Assembly (NCBI RefSeq): GCF_018531495.1
Contig: NZ_JAHDTI010000006.1
Coordinates: forward strand, 1-64,000
Origin: Nonomuraea sediminis
Lineage (GTDB): Bacteria; Actinomycetota; Actinomycetes; Streptosporangiales; Streptosporangiaceae
Direction of reading: 5' to 3'
DNA: 64,000 nt
Of this stretch, positions 10,524-23,445 are shown one piece after another. The first letter of the stretch is position 1; the number at the start of each line of letters is the position of its first letter. The notes below the pieces were generated by a model. It saw nothing but the letters and a program-made list of their open reading frames with translations. It was not told where the DNA came from and made no database searches. A program made the position numbers and the translations under genes.

Positions 10524-10710
10524 GTACGGCGAGCAGCCAAGACCGCGCCAAACGCCCAACGAAGCGCGGAGCCGGTGAGCGGCCCACGACCGCGGAACCC
10601 AGGCCGACGCAGCGCCGTAACGGCGAGCAAGCGGCACCGACTCGCCGGCAGCGCCGCCCACAGGCCCTCAACCCACGACGGCGGTCGGCGGTCGCGGCGG
10701 CCCGCCGTAC
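10524..10710 (-). repeat. Dispersed GTACGGC element, copy 2 (inverted)
   Basis: Bounded by GTACGGC at 10524-10530 and GCCGTAC ending at 10710, i.e. inverted ends. Read on the minus strand, the first 90 nt align with 16364 onward with one 1-nt gap and roughly 80% identity by eye, including GTCGTGGGTTGAGGGCCTGT and CGCTTGCTCGCCGTTACGG. It is longer (187 nt) than copy 3 (140 nt) because of extra sequence before its GCCGTAC end. Confidence 0.65.
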
Positions 10711-10735
10711 AAGAGCCCACAACCGCCAAGCACCT

Positions 10736-10868
10736 GGGCCGCACAACAGCCCGAGCCCCAAGCTGCACAACCGTCAATCGACTGGCCCGCACAACAGTCC
10801 AGACCTCAGCCATACAAGAACCCGACGAATGTGCAGTACAAGAATGCAGCGCCTGGGCCGTACAGATG
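10736..10868. repeat. Small repeats around TGGSCCGYACA
   Basis: Related 11-15-mers start at 10736, 10783 and 10854 (TGGGCCGCACAACAG, TGGCCCGCACAACAG, TGGGCCGTACAGATG), with further CACAAC and TACAAGA fragments between them. They fill the DNA just downstream of the rny stop. No gene is seen. Confidence 0.5.
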
Positions 10869-10893
10869 CCTGAGGGCAGGGACTGGTGGGCTG

Positions 10894-12510
10894 TCAGCGG
10901 GCGAATTCGGTGGCGCGGGACTCGCGGACGACCGTGATCCGGATCTGGCCCGGATAGGTGAGTTCCTCTTCGACCTGCTTCGCCACGTCCCGGGCGATCA
11001 CCTGTGCCTGGATGTCGTCGACGGCGTCCGGCTTGACCATGACCCGGATCTCCCGCCCGGCCTGCATCGCGAAGACCTTCTCGACCCCGTCGTAGGACTG
11101 CGCGATCTCCTCCAGCCGCTCCAGCCGCTTCACGTACGCCTCGAGCGACTCCCGTCGCGCTCCCGGGCGGCTGCCGCTGATCGCGTCGGCGGCCTGGGTG
11201 AGGACGGCTTCGACGGTGCGGACCTCGACCTCGTTGTGGTGCGCCTCGATGGCGTGCACCACGTCCTCCTCCTCGCCGTACCGCCGGGCGATCTCCGCGC
11301 CGATCAGCGCGTGGCTGCCCTCGACCTCGTGCGTGAGTGCCTTGCCGATGTCGTGCAGCAGCGCACAGCGCTTCATGAGCGGCTGGTTCATCTTCAGCTC
11401 GGCGGCCATGATCCCGGCGATGTGCGCCGACTCGATGAGGTGCTTGAGGACGTTCTGCCCATACGAGGTGCGGTAGCGGAGCTGGCCCAGCAGCAGGGTG
11501 AGTTCTGGATGCATGTCCGTGATGCCCAGCTCGACCAGCGCGTCCTCGCCCGCCCGGGCGCACAGGTCGGCGACCTCGGCGCGGCTGCGGTCGTGGGCCT
11601 CCTCGATGCGCTGCGGGTGGATGCGGCCGTCGAGGACGAGCTTCTCCAGCGTCAGCCGCGCCGTCTCCCGGCGTACCGGGTCGAAACACGACAGCAGCAC
11701 CGCTTCTGGGGTGTCGTCGATGATGAGGTTCACACCGGTCGTCGACTCGAACGCCCGGATATTTCGCCCCTCGCGGCCGATGATGCGGCCCTTCATCTCA
11801 TCGCCGGGCAGATGCAGCACGCTGACGACCGACTCCGCCGTCTGCTCGGCCGCCACCCGCTGTACGGCGAGCGTCACGATCTTCGTGGCGCGCTTCTCGC
11901 CCTCCTTGCGCGCGTCCCCCTCGATCTCCCTGACGATCAGGGCGGCCTCGCGCTTGGCCTGGTTCTCGATCTCCTTGACCAGCTCGGTCTTGGCCTGATC
12001 GGTGGTGAGCCCGGCGACGCGTTCCAGGATGCGGCGGCGCTCCTCCTCGACCTGCAGCAGTTCCTCGCGGCGGTCGGCCAGCTCGATCTCGGTCTCGGCC
12101 AGCTTGCGGTCGCGCTCGGACTGCCTGCGGGCCTCCTCGTCCAGGCGCTGCTCGCGTTCGGCCAGGCGACCCTCGCGGCGTTCGAGGTCGGCGCGGAGCT
12201 CCTTGAGCTCGGACTTCCGTATCCGGCTCTCCTCCTCCACCTCGCGGCGCATCTCCACGGCGCTCTCGGCGGCGGCCTCCGACCTGCGCAGGATCTCCTC
12301 GGCGTCGGACTCGGCCTTCTCGCGGATCTGCCCCGCCTCCTGGCGGGCCTGCTCCAGCTCCTGGTGGACGGCGGCGGCCTGCTCGGGCGTGGGCTTGGCC
12401 AGGCGGGAGTTGTCACCGGAGGTGCGACGTACGACGAGGACAAGCGTGGCGATCATCCCGATCGCGAGCAGGAGCACAGCCACCGACAGCACCACGACTA
12501 GCGGCCCCAT
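10894..12510 (-). CDS. rny: Ribonuclease Y
   Basis: 538 aa membrane-anchored endoribonuclease that starts mRNA decay. Residues 4-26 form one transmembrane helix. A long charged coiled coil runs from about 40 to 210. The KH RNA-binding domain holds GRIIGREGRN at 241-250, and the HD phosphodiesterase domain has the metal-binding His386-Asp387 (LLHDIGKA). Length and domain order match RNase Y. The ATG start at 12510 begins directly with the hydrophobic anchor. In actinomycetes this gene is commonly near recA-recX, as here. It is transcribed in the same direction as recA-recX but lies 1.1 kb away, beyond the 44-bp repeat array, so it probably has its own promoter. Confidence 0.95.
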   Translation of the reverse strand: MGPLVVVLSVAVLLLAIGMIATLVLVVRRTSGDNSRLAKPTPEQAAAVHQELEQARQEAGQIREKAESDAEEILRRSEAAAESAVEMRREVEEESRIRKSELKELRADLERREGRLAEREQRLDEEARRQSERDRKLAETEIELADRREELLQVEEERRRILERVAGLTTDQAKTELVKEIENQAKREAALIVREIEGDARKEGEKRATKIVTLAVQRVAAEQTAESVVSVLHLPGDEMKGRIIGREGRNIRAFESTTGVNLIIDDTPEAVLLSCFDPVRRETARLTLEKLVLDGRIHPQRIEEAHDRSRAEVADLCARAGEDALVELGITDMHPELTLLLGQLRYRTSYGQNVLKHLIESAHIAGIMAAELKMNQPLMKRCALLHDIGKALTHEVEGSHALIGAEIARRYGEEEDVVHAIEAHHNEVEVRTVEAVLTQAADAISGSRPGARRESLEAYVKRLERLEEIAQSYDGVEKVFAMQAGREIRVMVKPDAVDDIQAQVIARDVAKQVEEELTYPGQIRITVVRESRATEFAR

Positions 12511-13273
12511 GTGCGCCCCGCCCTCCTCGTATCGTAACGACTCGCGGCCTCGAAACGGGAGGGGTCACATGCGCGGCACGGAATGCGGCTGGAACGATTT
12601 CTGCCCAAGGCCGACCGGGCGTCGACTGCTGTAGCCGACACCTCGCCCACCTCGGTCAATCGAGCTCGTACGTCCGTCGTTCACCGGTATGGCAATCCGC
12701 GCTGCGCGGAGTAACTCCTCACTGCCGTCGAGGTTATGCGTCGAACAAGTCACGAGCAAGCAAACGCGTCATCAAGCGTGTCTTACGGGCTACCCCTGCG
12801 GAATTCAGGCAGATATCACCCGAATAGCCCCACTCTTCCAGTGCCGCCCGAGATCACCCCTCCAGTCCCCACCTACGCCCCCAACAACCCCCCACGATCT
12901 TGCCAGCCCCTCCCACCGCACCGCCGCACCCCCATCAGCCCAGCCCTCCCACCGCACCCCCCATCAGCCCAGCCCTTCCACCGCCAACTCCCTCTGCCAC
13001 CCCAACGCCCCTCACCACCCCGACTCCCTCTGCCAGCCCAGATCTCTGCGCCGCCTCAGCTCCTTTTGCAGCCCGTCATCTCCGCGAGACCTCTCGCCTT
13101 CTGGAGGTCTTCTCACTGCCCTGGCCCCGCCCGGCTTCCGCGGACGCGCCACGCCCGCGGAATCAGGTCACACTTCCCACGCCCTTATCACTGCCTGCGT
13201 GCGCACCGCACCCGTAGCGCATTCGCCCGCAGCTAGGCGCCCTGCATCCCGATGCGTCTGTGGCGGTGCACAC
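12511..13273. other. Non-coding gap with C-rich direct repeats
   Basis: No gene is supported. Positions 12511-12800 should hold the rny promoter on the minus strand, but no clear hexamers stand out. From about 12840 to 13060 the plus strand is C-rich, with a direct repeat of about 29-30 bp (CCCCCATCAGCCCAGCCCT, copies near 12929 and 12958) and further CCCTCTGCCA copies. The dyad TTCCGCGG / CCGCGGAA lies at about 13136-13162. Confidence 0.5.
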
Positions 13274-13577
13274 GTCCTGACGGTCGCCGAGCCGCGCCGA
13301 CGCAGCTGGTGGGCCGTGTCCTGACGGTCGCCAAGCCGGCCGACATGGCTGGTGGGCCATGTCCTGACGGTCGCCAAGCCGTGCCGACACGGCTGGTGCT
13401 GAGCGGTCCTGTCGGTCGCCGAGCCGCGCCGACGCAGCTGGTGGGCCGTGTCCTGACGGTCGTGAAGCCGTGTCGATACGGCTGGTGGTGGGCCGTCCTG
13501 GCGGTTGCCGAGCCGTGCCGACGCGGCTGGTGGGGCACGGCCTGACGGTCGCCGAGCTGTCTCGGTGCGCGCCGTGA
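13274..13577. repeat. 44-bp tandem repeat array, about 7 copies, after recX
   Basis: Copies begin with GTCCTGACGGTCGCC (or close variants) at 13274, 13318, 13361, 13406, 13450, 13495 and 13540, giving periods of 43-45 bp. The varying period rules out a coding role. The array ends about 20 nt from the recX stop, so it is transcribed as the 3' end of the recA-recX message unless termination comes first. Confidence 0.9.
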
Positions 13578-13594
13578 GGTCAGAAGCCGTGGTG

Positions 13595-15121
13595 TCAGAA
13601 GGGGTCTTCTTCGACTTCGATGCCCTCTTGTTCGAGAGCTTCGCGGACGACGCGATAGGAGAGGCCGGGTGGGTAGCCCTTGCGGGCGAGCATGCCTGCC
13701 AGGCGGCGGGTGCGGGCCTGGGGGTCGAGGCCGCGGGTGGCGGCGAGTTTGCGTTCGACCAGGCGGCGGGCGGTTTCGAGCTCCTGGTCGGGGTCGAGGC
13801 GTTCGACTGCTTCGTTGACGGTCTCCGAGTCGACGCCGCGGTGGCGGAGCTCGGCGGCCAAGGCGCGCTTGGCCAGGCCGCGGCCGTGGTGGCGCGAGTC
13901 GACCCACGCCTCGGCGAACGCCTCGTCGTTGATGAGTCCCAGCTCGGAGAACCGGTCGAGCACCGTCTCCGCGGCCTCATCGGGGATGTCCCGCTTGCGC
14001 AGCGCCTCGGCCAGCTGAGCCCTCGTCTTCGGCGCCATGGTCAGCAACCGCAGCACTACGGCTCGCGCCACCGACTCCGGATCCGCCGGCGGCCCTGACG
14101 CGGCCACCGAACCCTCATCAGGCCCGTCAGGCAACCGCCCCCCGGCCCGTCGCCCACCACGACGCCCCGCCCCACCACGCCGCCCACGGCCACGAGAGGG
14201 CTCATCGGGCCCCGCCATCGGCGGCTGCCACCAGGCATCCAACGCCGAATCGCCTGTCATCCCCTGGGCAGCCTCGTCTACCTCACGACCGCCAGCCTTC
14301 CCCCAAGCAGCCTCATCTGCCCCTGGATCGCCAGCCTCTCCCCCACCAGCCTGGTCTATCCCTCGACCGCCAGCCTGGTCGGCCTCACGACCGCCGGTCT
14401 TCCACTTGGCGGCCTCGTCGACTCCACGATCGCCGGTCTTTCTCCTAGCGGCCTCGTCTGCCTCACGACCGCCGGCCTTCTCCCAGGCAGCCTCATCTGC
14501 CCCTGGATCGCCAGCCTCTCCCTCACCAGCCTGGTCGGCCTCACGATCGCCGGTCTTCCTCTTGGCGGCCTGGTCGGCTTCGCGGCCGCCGACCTTTCTC
14601 CTGGCGGTCTCGTGTGCCTCACGGTCGCCTGCCTTGGACGTGCCAGCCCTCGGCGCCCCCGTTGCGAACAAGCCATTCCAGGGGTCATCTTGCGCACCCG
14701 CCCCGAACCAGTCGCCTTCGGGGACATCAGAGCCCGGCCCCCATGGCCGGCGCCCTGACCACGATCCCTCGGAACCATCAGAGCCCACCTCTTGGGCCCC
14801 ACGCCCCCAGGCACCAGAACCCCCGGCTCCACGCCCCCAGGCACCAGATCCAGCGCCCTCGGCCACCTGGCCCCAGCCGCGTGAACCGGAGCCCGGACGA
14901 TCAGCGTCACCGGAGCTACCCGAACCCACGGAGCTAGGCGCATCGGAACCCGAAGCGCCAGACCGTCGACCTGGCGCATTCTCGTCCGGCGAACTCTCGG
15001 AACCCGCGCTGCCGGACCCCCCAGCCGGCGCGTCCTCGCCCCGCGGAGCCGTGGGCCCGCGGCGGGGGGTGTCTGGCCAGGTGCCCCAGTCGTGGGGGTG
15101 GGACGGGTCCGAGTCGTGCAT
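13595..15121 (-). CDS. recX: Regulatory protein RecX with long repetitive N-terminal extension
   Basis: 508 aa. The RecX domain occupies only the C-terminal 160 residues or so (about 345-505; e.g. RAQLAEALRKRDIPDEAAETVLDRF and DEAFAEAWVDSRHHGRGLAKRAL), which is the usual full length of RecX. It modulates RecA filaments. Ahead of it lies a Gly/Ser-rich, low-complexity region (1-160), then about ten 13-residue repeats (164-293) of the type GGREADEAARRKT, then an Arg/Gly-rich linker. The ATG lies 5 nt after the recA stop, so the two are co-transcribed. An internal start closer to the RecX domain cannot be excluded, but the open frame and codon use are continuous. Confidence 0.88.
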   Translation of the reverse strand: MHDSDPSHPHDWGTWPDTPRRGPTAPRGEDAPAGGSGSAGSESSPDENAPGRRSGASGSDAPSSVGSGSSGDADRPGSGSRGWGQVAEGAGSGAWGRGAGGSGAWGRGAQEVGSDGSEGSWSGRRPWGPGSDVPEGDWFGAGAQDDPWNGLFATGAPRAGTSKAGDREAHETARRKVGGREADQAAKRKTGDREADQAGEGEAGDPGADEAAWEKAGGREADEAARRKTGDRGVDEAAKWKTGGREADQAGGRGIDQAGGGEAGDPGADEAAWGKAGGREVDEAAQGMTGDSALDAWWQPPMAGPDEPSRGRGRRGGAGRRGGRRAGGRLPDGPDEGSVAASGPPADPESVARAVVLRLLTMAPKTRAQLAEALRKRDIPDEAAETVLDRFSELGLINDEAFAEAWVDSRHHGRGLAKRALAAELRHRGVDSETVNEAVERLDPDQELETARRLVERKLAATRGLDPQARTRRLAGMLARKGYPPGLSYRVVREALEQEGIEVEEDPF

Positions 15122-15126
15122 GGGGA

Positions 15127-16221
15127 TCAGACGTCGCCCGGCTTGGGCGTGGCGGCAGCCTTGGCGCCTCGGCCGGTGGCGGCCGGTGCGGCGGCGGGCG
15201 CGGGAGCCTCGGCGGGAGCGTCGATGCGGGGACCGACGCCGAGCTTGTCCTTGATCTTCTTCTCGATCTCGTTGGCCATGTCGGGGTGGTTCTTCAGGAA
15301 GTTGCGCGCGTTCTCCTTGCCCTGGCCGAGCTGGTCGCCCTCGTAGGTGTACCAGGCGCCGGACTTGCGGACGAACCCGTGCTCCACACCCATGTCGATG
15401 AGGCCACCCTCACGCGAGACGCCCACGCCGTACAGGATGTCGAAGTCGGCCACGCGGAAGGGCGGGGCCATCTTGTTCTTGACGACCTTGACCCGGGTGC
15501 GGTTGCCGACGGCCTCCGTGCCGTCCTTCAGCGTCTCGATGCGGCGGATGTCGAGGCGGACCGAGGCATAGAACTTCAGCGCCTTACCGCCGGTCGTGGT
15601 CTCCGGCGAGCCGAACATGACGCCGATCTTCTCGCGCAGCTGGTTGATGAAGATGGCGGTGGTGTTGGTGCTGTTCAGAGCACCCGCCACCTTGCGCAGG
15701 GCCTGGGACATCAGGCGGGCCTGGAGGCCGACGTGGCTGTCGCCCATCTCGCCCTCGATCTCGGCCTTGGGCACCAGGGCGGCCACCGAGTCGATGACGA
15801 TGATGTCGACCGCGCCCGACCTGATCAGCATGTCGGCGATCTCCAGCGCCTGCTCACCGGTGTCGGGCTGGGACACCAGGAGCGCGTCGGTGTCGACGCC
15901 GAGCTTCTTGGCGTATTCGGGGTCGAGGGCGTGCTCGGCGTCGATGAAGGCCGCGATGCCGCCCGCGCGCTGGGCGTTGGCCACGGCGTGCAGGGCGACC
16001 GTGGTCTTACCCGACGACTCGGGGCCGTAGACCTCGACGATCCTGCCGCGCGGGAGACCACCGATGCCCAGCGCCACGTCCAGGGCGATCGATCCGGTGG
16101 GGATCACCTCGATGGGAGCCCGGGCGTCATCGCCGAGGCGCATGACGGAGCCCTTGCCGAACTGGCGCTCGATCTGGGCGAGGGCAGTCTCAAGGGCCTT
16201 CTCGCGGTCGTTGATAGCCAT
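15127..16221 (-). CDS. recA: Recombinase RecA
   Basis: 364 aa DNA strand-exchange ATPase and LexA co-protease. Walker A is GPESSGKTT and the core signature is ALKFYASVRLDIRR. The start was set at the ATG ending at 16221 (MAINDREKALETALAQIERQ), which has AGGGGAG just upstream and matches the family N-terminus. An upstream in-frame ATG at 16308 would add 29 unrelated residues. recX follows after 5 nt. A perfect actinobacterial LexA box lies about 95 nt upstream of the start, so SOS induction is expected. Confidence 0.97.
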   Translation of the reverse strand: MAINDREKALETALAQIERQFGKGSVMRLGDDARAPIEVIPTGSIALDVALGIGGLPRGRIVEVYGPESSGKTTVALHAVANAQRAGGIAAFIDAEHALDPEYAKKLGVDTDALLVSQPDTGEQALEIADMLIRSGAVDIIVIDSVAALVPKAEIEGEMGDSHVGLQARLMSQALRKVAGALNSTNTTAIFINQLREKIGVMFGSPETTTGGKALKFYASVRLDIRRIETLKDGTEAVGNRTRVKVVKNKMAPPFRVADFDILYGVGVSREGGLIDMGVEHGFVRKSGAWYTYEGDQLGQGKENARNFLKNHPDMANEIEKKIKDKLGVGPRIDAPAEAPAPAAAPAATGRGAKAAATPKPGDV

Positions 16222-16314
16222 GGGAACTCCCCTGAAGGGTCGTGGTCGGTTCAGTCGAGTGAAAGCTACGGGCTCCCACCGACATTTTCCGGAGAAGCCG
16301 AGTTTCATCGTAGC

Positions 16315-16328
16315 CGAACGACTGTTCG
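16315..16328 (-). promoter_or_regulatory. LexA (SOS) box upstream of recA
   Basis: CGAACGACTGTTCG contains GAAC-N4-GTTC, the actinobacterial/Gram-positive LexA operator core. It is located 94-107 nt upstream of the recA start codon. Confidence 0.85.
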
Positions 16329-16363
16329 ATCACACCCCGGACACGCTGTTTACGCTGCATGAG

Positions 16364-16503
16364 GTACGGCGAGCCACCGCCACCGCCGCCCACCGTCGTG
16401 AGCTGGGGATCTGTGGCCGAGCGCTGCTTGCGAGTCGAGGACGCTTGCCCGCCGTCACGGCGCTCCGTAAGCCGCGTCCCACGGTCGTGGTAGCCCGCCG
16501 TAC
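16364..16503 (+). repeat. Dispersed GTACGGC element, copy 3
   Basis: 140 nt, bounded by GTACGGC (16364-16370) and GCCGTAC (ending at 16503), so it has short terminal inverted repeats. It shares long blocks with the inverted copy at 10524-10710 and the partial copy at 8063-8167, for example GCGAGTCGAGGACGCTTGCC and CCGTCACGGCGCTCCG. It sits in the 450-nt gap upstream of recA and contains no gene. Confidence 0.65.
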
Positions 16504-16670
16504 AGGGCGCCGCGCCATGCACCGTCCCGCCGACCCGGCGCCTGGAAGAACCGCCGGCGTCCGTACAAGAACCGCCCGGGTCTCTGAAGGAGCCCAGCCG
16601 GGGCCCTCGCATACATGGGCAATACGCCAGGCGTGTTGTCGCAGGCCAGCAGGTGGGGACACCTTGGGGT

Positions 16671-16940
16671 GTGGCGAACTCGTACACGAGTGAACGGCGC
16701 GTCCATCTCGAGGCCCTGGCCGGGCTGCTACCCGATCACGGGCTGGTGAGCCGGCTGGTCGGCGGCGACGATCCGGTGCTGTGGGTCTGGCATCCGCGCA
16801 CGGGCAGACAGACGATCATCTTCGCCACGCCGGCGCACAACGGCTGGCTCTTCCTGTGGTCGGCGGGCGGTCAGGGCCCCGCCGACGACCTGGAGCGCAC
16901 GGCGCTCACGCTGAAGGAGGCGCTAGTGCAGCCGGGGTGA
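16671..16940 (+). CDS. Small conserved-looking hypothetical protein
   Basis: 89 aa from the GTG at 16671 (another GTG at 16653 adds six residues). It is a compact, non-repetitive protein rich in Trp and hydrophobics (VLWVWHPRTGRQTIIFATPAHNGWLFLWSAG), which argues for a real folded product rather than a chance frame. The function is unknown. Its 3' end overlaps the convergent DUF3046 gene by 18 nt. A weak GTGGGGA ribosome site lies upstream. Confidence 0.6.
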   Translation: MANSYTSERRVHLEALAGLLPDHGLVSRLVGGDDPVLWVWHPRTGRQTIIFATPAHNGWLFLWSAGGQGPADDLERTALTLKEALVQPG

Positions 16941-17117
16941 GACGTTCTCGACCTGGCAGACCGCGCGCCACACGGTCTTGGCGCTCTCGCCCTCGGCCAG
17001 CGCCTGCTGCACGGTGCGCCCGCCCAGCGGGGCCAGGACGTAGTCCGTGGCCCAGGACTCGGCGTAGGTGTCGCCGAAGTGGGCGCGCATCCGTCTCCAG
17101 AACTCGGTGAGGCGCAT
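16923..17117 (-). CDS. DUF3046 family protein
   Basis: 64 aa. The sequence MRLTEFWRRMRAHFGDTYAE and the ending with ALAEGESAKTVWRAVC match the small actinobacterial DUF3046 family, often found beside recA. No function is established. The start codon at 17117 gives the typical family length; an upstream in-frame extension was rejected. It is divergent from a small basic protein gene 31 nt away and convergent, with overlap, with the hypothetical gene on its other side. Confidence 0.85.
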   Translation of the reverse strand: MRLTEFWRRMRAHFGDTYAESWATDYVLAPLGGRTVQQALAEGESAKTVWRAVCQVENVSPRLH

Positions 17118-17148
17118 CTTCCAAGTATGGGGTGGGTAGGACAGTGCC

Positions 17149-17343
17149 ATGCCAAAGACCCCCAAGTCTTCACCCCCGAAGACGGCCAAGATCAAGGCCA
17201 ACCGCGCCAAGCGTCGCCACCTGCAGTCGTTACAGCGGCTGGCCGTGCAGAAGGAGAGGGCCGATCGCTCCGAACGGCACGCGGGCATCAGGCAGCAGCC
17301 GCGCGAGGGCAGGCCGCGCACGCGCAGGGCGTCGCGGCGGTAG
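17149..17343 (+). CDS. Small very basic hypothetical protein
   Basis: 64 aa, strongly Lys/Arg-rich (MPKTPKSSPPKTAKIKANRA and a C-terminal RTRRASRR), so it may bind nucleic acid. No family is recognised. The ATG at 17149 has a moderate upstream GGTGGGTAGGA. The gene fits exactly between divergent DUF3046 and the convergent VOC gene, with the stop at 17343 touching the VOC stop, which supports its reality. Basic composition alone is common in GC-rich chance frames, so confidence is moderate. Confidence 0.5.
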   Translation: MPKTPKSSPPKTAKIKANRAKRRHLQSLQRLAVQKERADRSERHAGIRQQPREGRPRTRRASRR

Positions 17344-17832
17344 TCACATCACGCGCGAGCCGTACATCTCTCCCAGATGGTCGGCGAGCAGTTCCAATCT
17401 GGCGCCGTCGGGGTCCTTGAAGTAGATGGAGGCGCCGCTCTCGATCTGGTGCGGCACGCCGGCCATCTCCAGCTTGCCCCGCAACCGCTCCCAGGTGACG
17501 GGGTCGACGGAGATCGCGATGTGGTGCAACCCGCCGAGCACTTCCTGGTAGGGACCGAGATCAAGGCCCGGGAAGTCGAAGAAGGCAAGGAGGTTTCCGT
17601 TGCCTATGTCGAAGAAGAAGTGGTTCGAACCCTTGTAGTCGCGGTTCTCGAAGATCTCCGTGAGCGGAAACTCCAGCAGGTCCTGATAGAACCGGATGGT
17701 TCGCTCCACGTCCGAGGAGAGCAGGGCGAAGTGGTGCAGACCCCGCGCGCTGCTCGGAGGCCGGCGCGCTAAGAGGTGGCGCGCCCTGATCTGCTCGCGC
17801 CTGGCCTCTATAGCTGCATAGTCAATGGTCAC
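17344..17832 (-). CDS. VOC family (glyoxalase/extradiol dioxygenase-like) protein
   Basis: 162 aa from the GTG at 17832. Two paired beta-alpha-beta VOC modules are visible. Metal ligands are likely His in GLHHFALLSSD, His in GGLHHIAIS and Glu in ARLELLAD. A short helical N-terminal region precedes the fold. VOC proteins are metal-dependent isomerases, lyases or dioxygenases; the reaction cannot be told from sequence. It is divergent from lhr with about 90 nt between starts. Confidence 0.85.
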   Translation of the reverse strand: MTIDYAAIEARREQIRARHLLARRPPSSARGLHHFALLSSDVERTIRFYQDLLEFPLTEIFENRDYKGSNHFFFDIGNGNLLAFFDFPGLDLGPYQEVLGGLHHIAISVDPVTWERLRGKLEMAGVPHQIESGASIYFKDPDGARLELLADHLGEMYGSRVM

Positions 17833-17922
17833 GGTCGCTCTATGTCCCTCCGGGGGCCTCCTCAACCGCTCGCCGTGGCGACGCTTTCGTTTTCTGTCGG
17901 TACGGCGAGGCACTATGAGAGC

Positions 17923-22347
<4,425 letters not shown>

Positions 22348-22366
22348 CCCACCCCTGAAAGCCTTG

Positions 22367-22552
22367 TCAGTCCGGCCCTTGATGCAGAGCACTCTGCGCG
22401 TCGGCGGTGCGGACATGGCAGGCCTGCGCAATATCGGTCCAGCTGGTTCCATCTGCGCGCAGTGCCTGTACTGCCTGCCTCAAGGCCACGATGTAGCGTC
22501 GGTGCGCCTCGGCGAGCGCGTCGAGTTCGGCGGATCGCGGGTGCACCTGCAC
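22367..22552 (-). CDS. Possible small helix-turn-helix protein
   Basis: 61 aa from a GTG at 22552. The sequence AELDALAEAHRRYIVALRQA followed by RADGTSWTDIAQACHVRTADAQSAL resembles the short sigma-like helix-turn-helix proteins common in actinomycetes. The frame stays open upstream of the GTG, so this may be the 3' remnant of a longer gene. Nothing else supports expression. Confidence 0.35.
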   Translation of the reverse strand: MQVHPRSAELDALAEAHRRYIVALRQAVQALRADGTSWTDIAQACHVRTADAQSALHQGPD

Positions 22553-22848
22553 GTCCGGAGTCGTTGGGGCGCCGTATCGCAGGGCGCCGAGGCGACGAGC
22601 CTTAGGCTTCCTGGACCGAGTACGTCACCGGCACCGAACAGGAGACAATCGACAGCTCGTTGTCCTGATCGTGGTGTTCGGTGTGACCGTCAACACCCCC
22701 TCCTACACCCTGCTCCCCCGAACTCTGGGATGGCCGGGTCGGCACGTTCGCGACGTTGGCCATCGGAGGGGTACTTCGGGTACCTAGCAGCCCACCGCAG
22801 AGGTGAGTAGGGAGGGATCGTCTCCCTCGCGCCTACACGCGTCGGTCG
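22553..22848. other. Gene-poor stretch, possibly decayed coding sequence
   Basis: No intact gene. On the plus strand around 22650-22740 a hydrophobic stretch can be read (VVLIVVFGVTVNTPSYTLLP) that looks like the first helix of a transporter, but it has no start region and runs out. It is best seen as a possible gene remnant. Confidence 0.3.
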
Positions 22849-23445
22849 TCACCTGGCTGGATATCGCCCCATGTCCGGTGAAATCTCTTCCCGACCCTGC
22901 ACGGCTGCGAGCACCACCACGGCTACCAAGGCCACCGCGATCAGAGGCAGGCCCGCCAGGAAACCCCATCGCCACGACAGGTACTCGTCCGTGATCCCGC
23001 CCACGAGCGGTCCCGCCCCGAGCCCCACCACGATCGCCACAGCGGGAACGGAGATCGCCTTCCACAGTTCGGGCCCAGGAAAGGCGGCCCTGATGAGGCC
23101 GACTCCCGCCCACAACACGACCGCCCCCGCCAACCCCTGCAACACTCGACCGCCGATCAGCAGGCTGGGCATGAGAGCAAAGGCGCACAAGGCGGTCGCA
23201 AGACCGAAAGCGGCCAGCCCAAGAGCGGCCGACACGACCAGCAAGACCCGCTGCCGACTGGGCGCCGGAACGAACGCGCCCACGAACGCCAGCAGGGAGA
23301 CGTACACCCCCACTTGCATGGCCGAGTGAGACGCAGCGAGATCAGCCCTAACAAACGGCATGATCGTGATGAATATCGTCGCGTAGACCGACACGAGCAG
23401 GGCGCACAAACTGAGGGCGACGAGCAATAACCAGCGTCTGGACAT
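22849..23445 (-). pseudogene. Truncated MFS transporter (N-terminal half only)
   Basis: 198 aa. It begins like a DHA-type MFS permease (SLCALLVSVYATIFITIMPF) and contains the RVLQGLAGA motif and about six transmembrane helices. It then ends after QGREEISPDMGRYPAR, where a full MFS protein needs a second six-helix half. The motif A loop (normally GxLaDrxGrr) is reduced to VPAPSRQR. No C-terminal half is found downstream on the same strand. It is most likely a remnant, though expression as a short protein cannot be ruled out. Confidence 0.6.

Noticed and set aside
10190..11689. Minus-strand 499-codon frame across the repeat region and the 3' part of rny
   Set aside because: It reads repeats and the out-of-frame rny sequence; the rny frame has intact KH and HD motifs instead.
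13274..13577. CRISPR array
   Set aside because: Units are contiguous 43-45-bp copies without unique spacers, and no cas genes lie nearby.
14037..15254. Plus-strand 405-codon Pro/Ser-rich frame opposite recX
   Set aside because: It is the antisense of the recX repeat extension; the minus frame ends in a true RecX domain and is coupled to recA.
16222..16308. Longer RecA starting at 16308
   Set aside because: The extra 29 residues do not resemble RecA, while the ATG at 16221 has a ribosome site and the family N-terminus.
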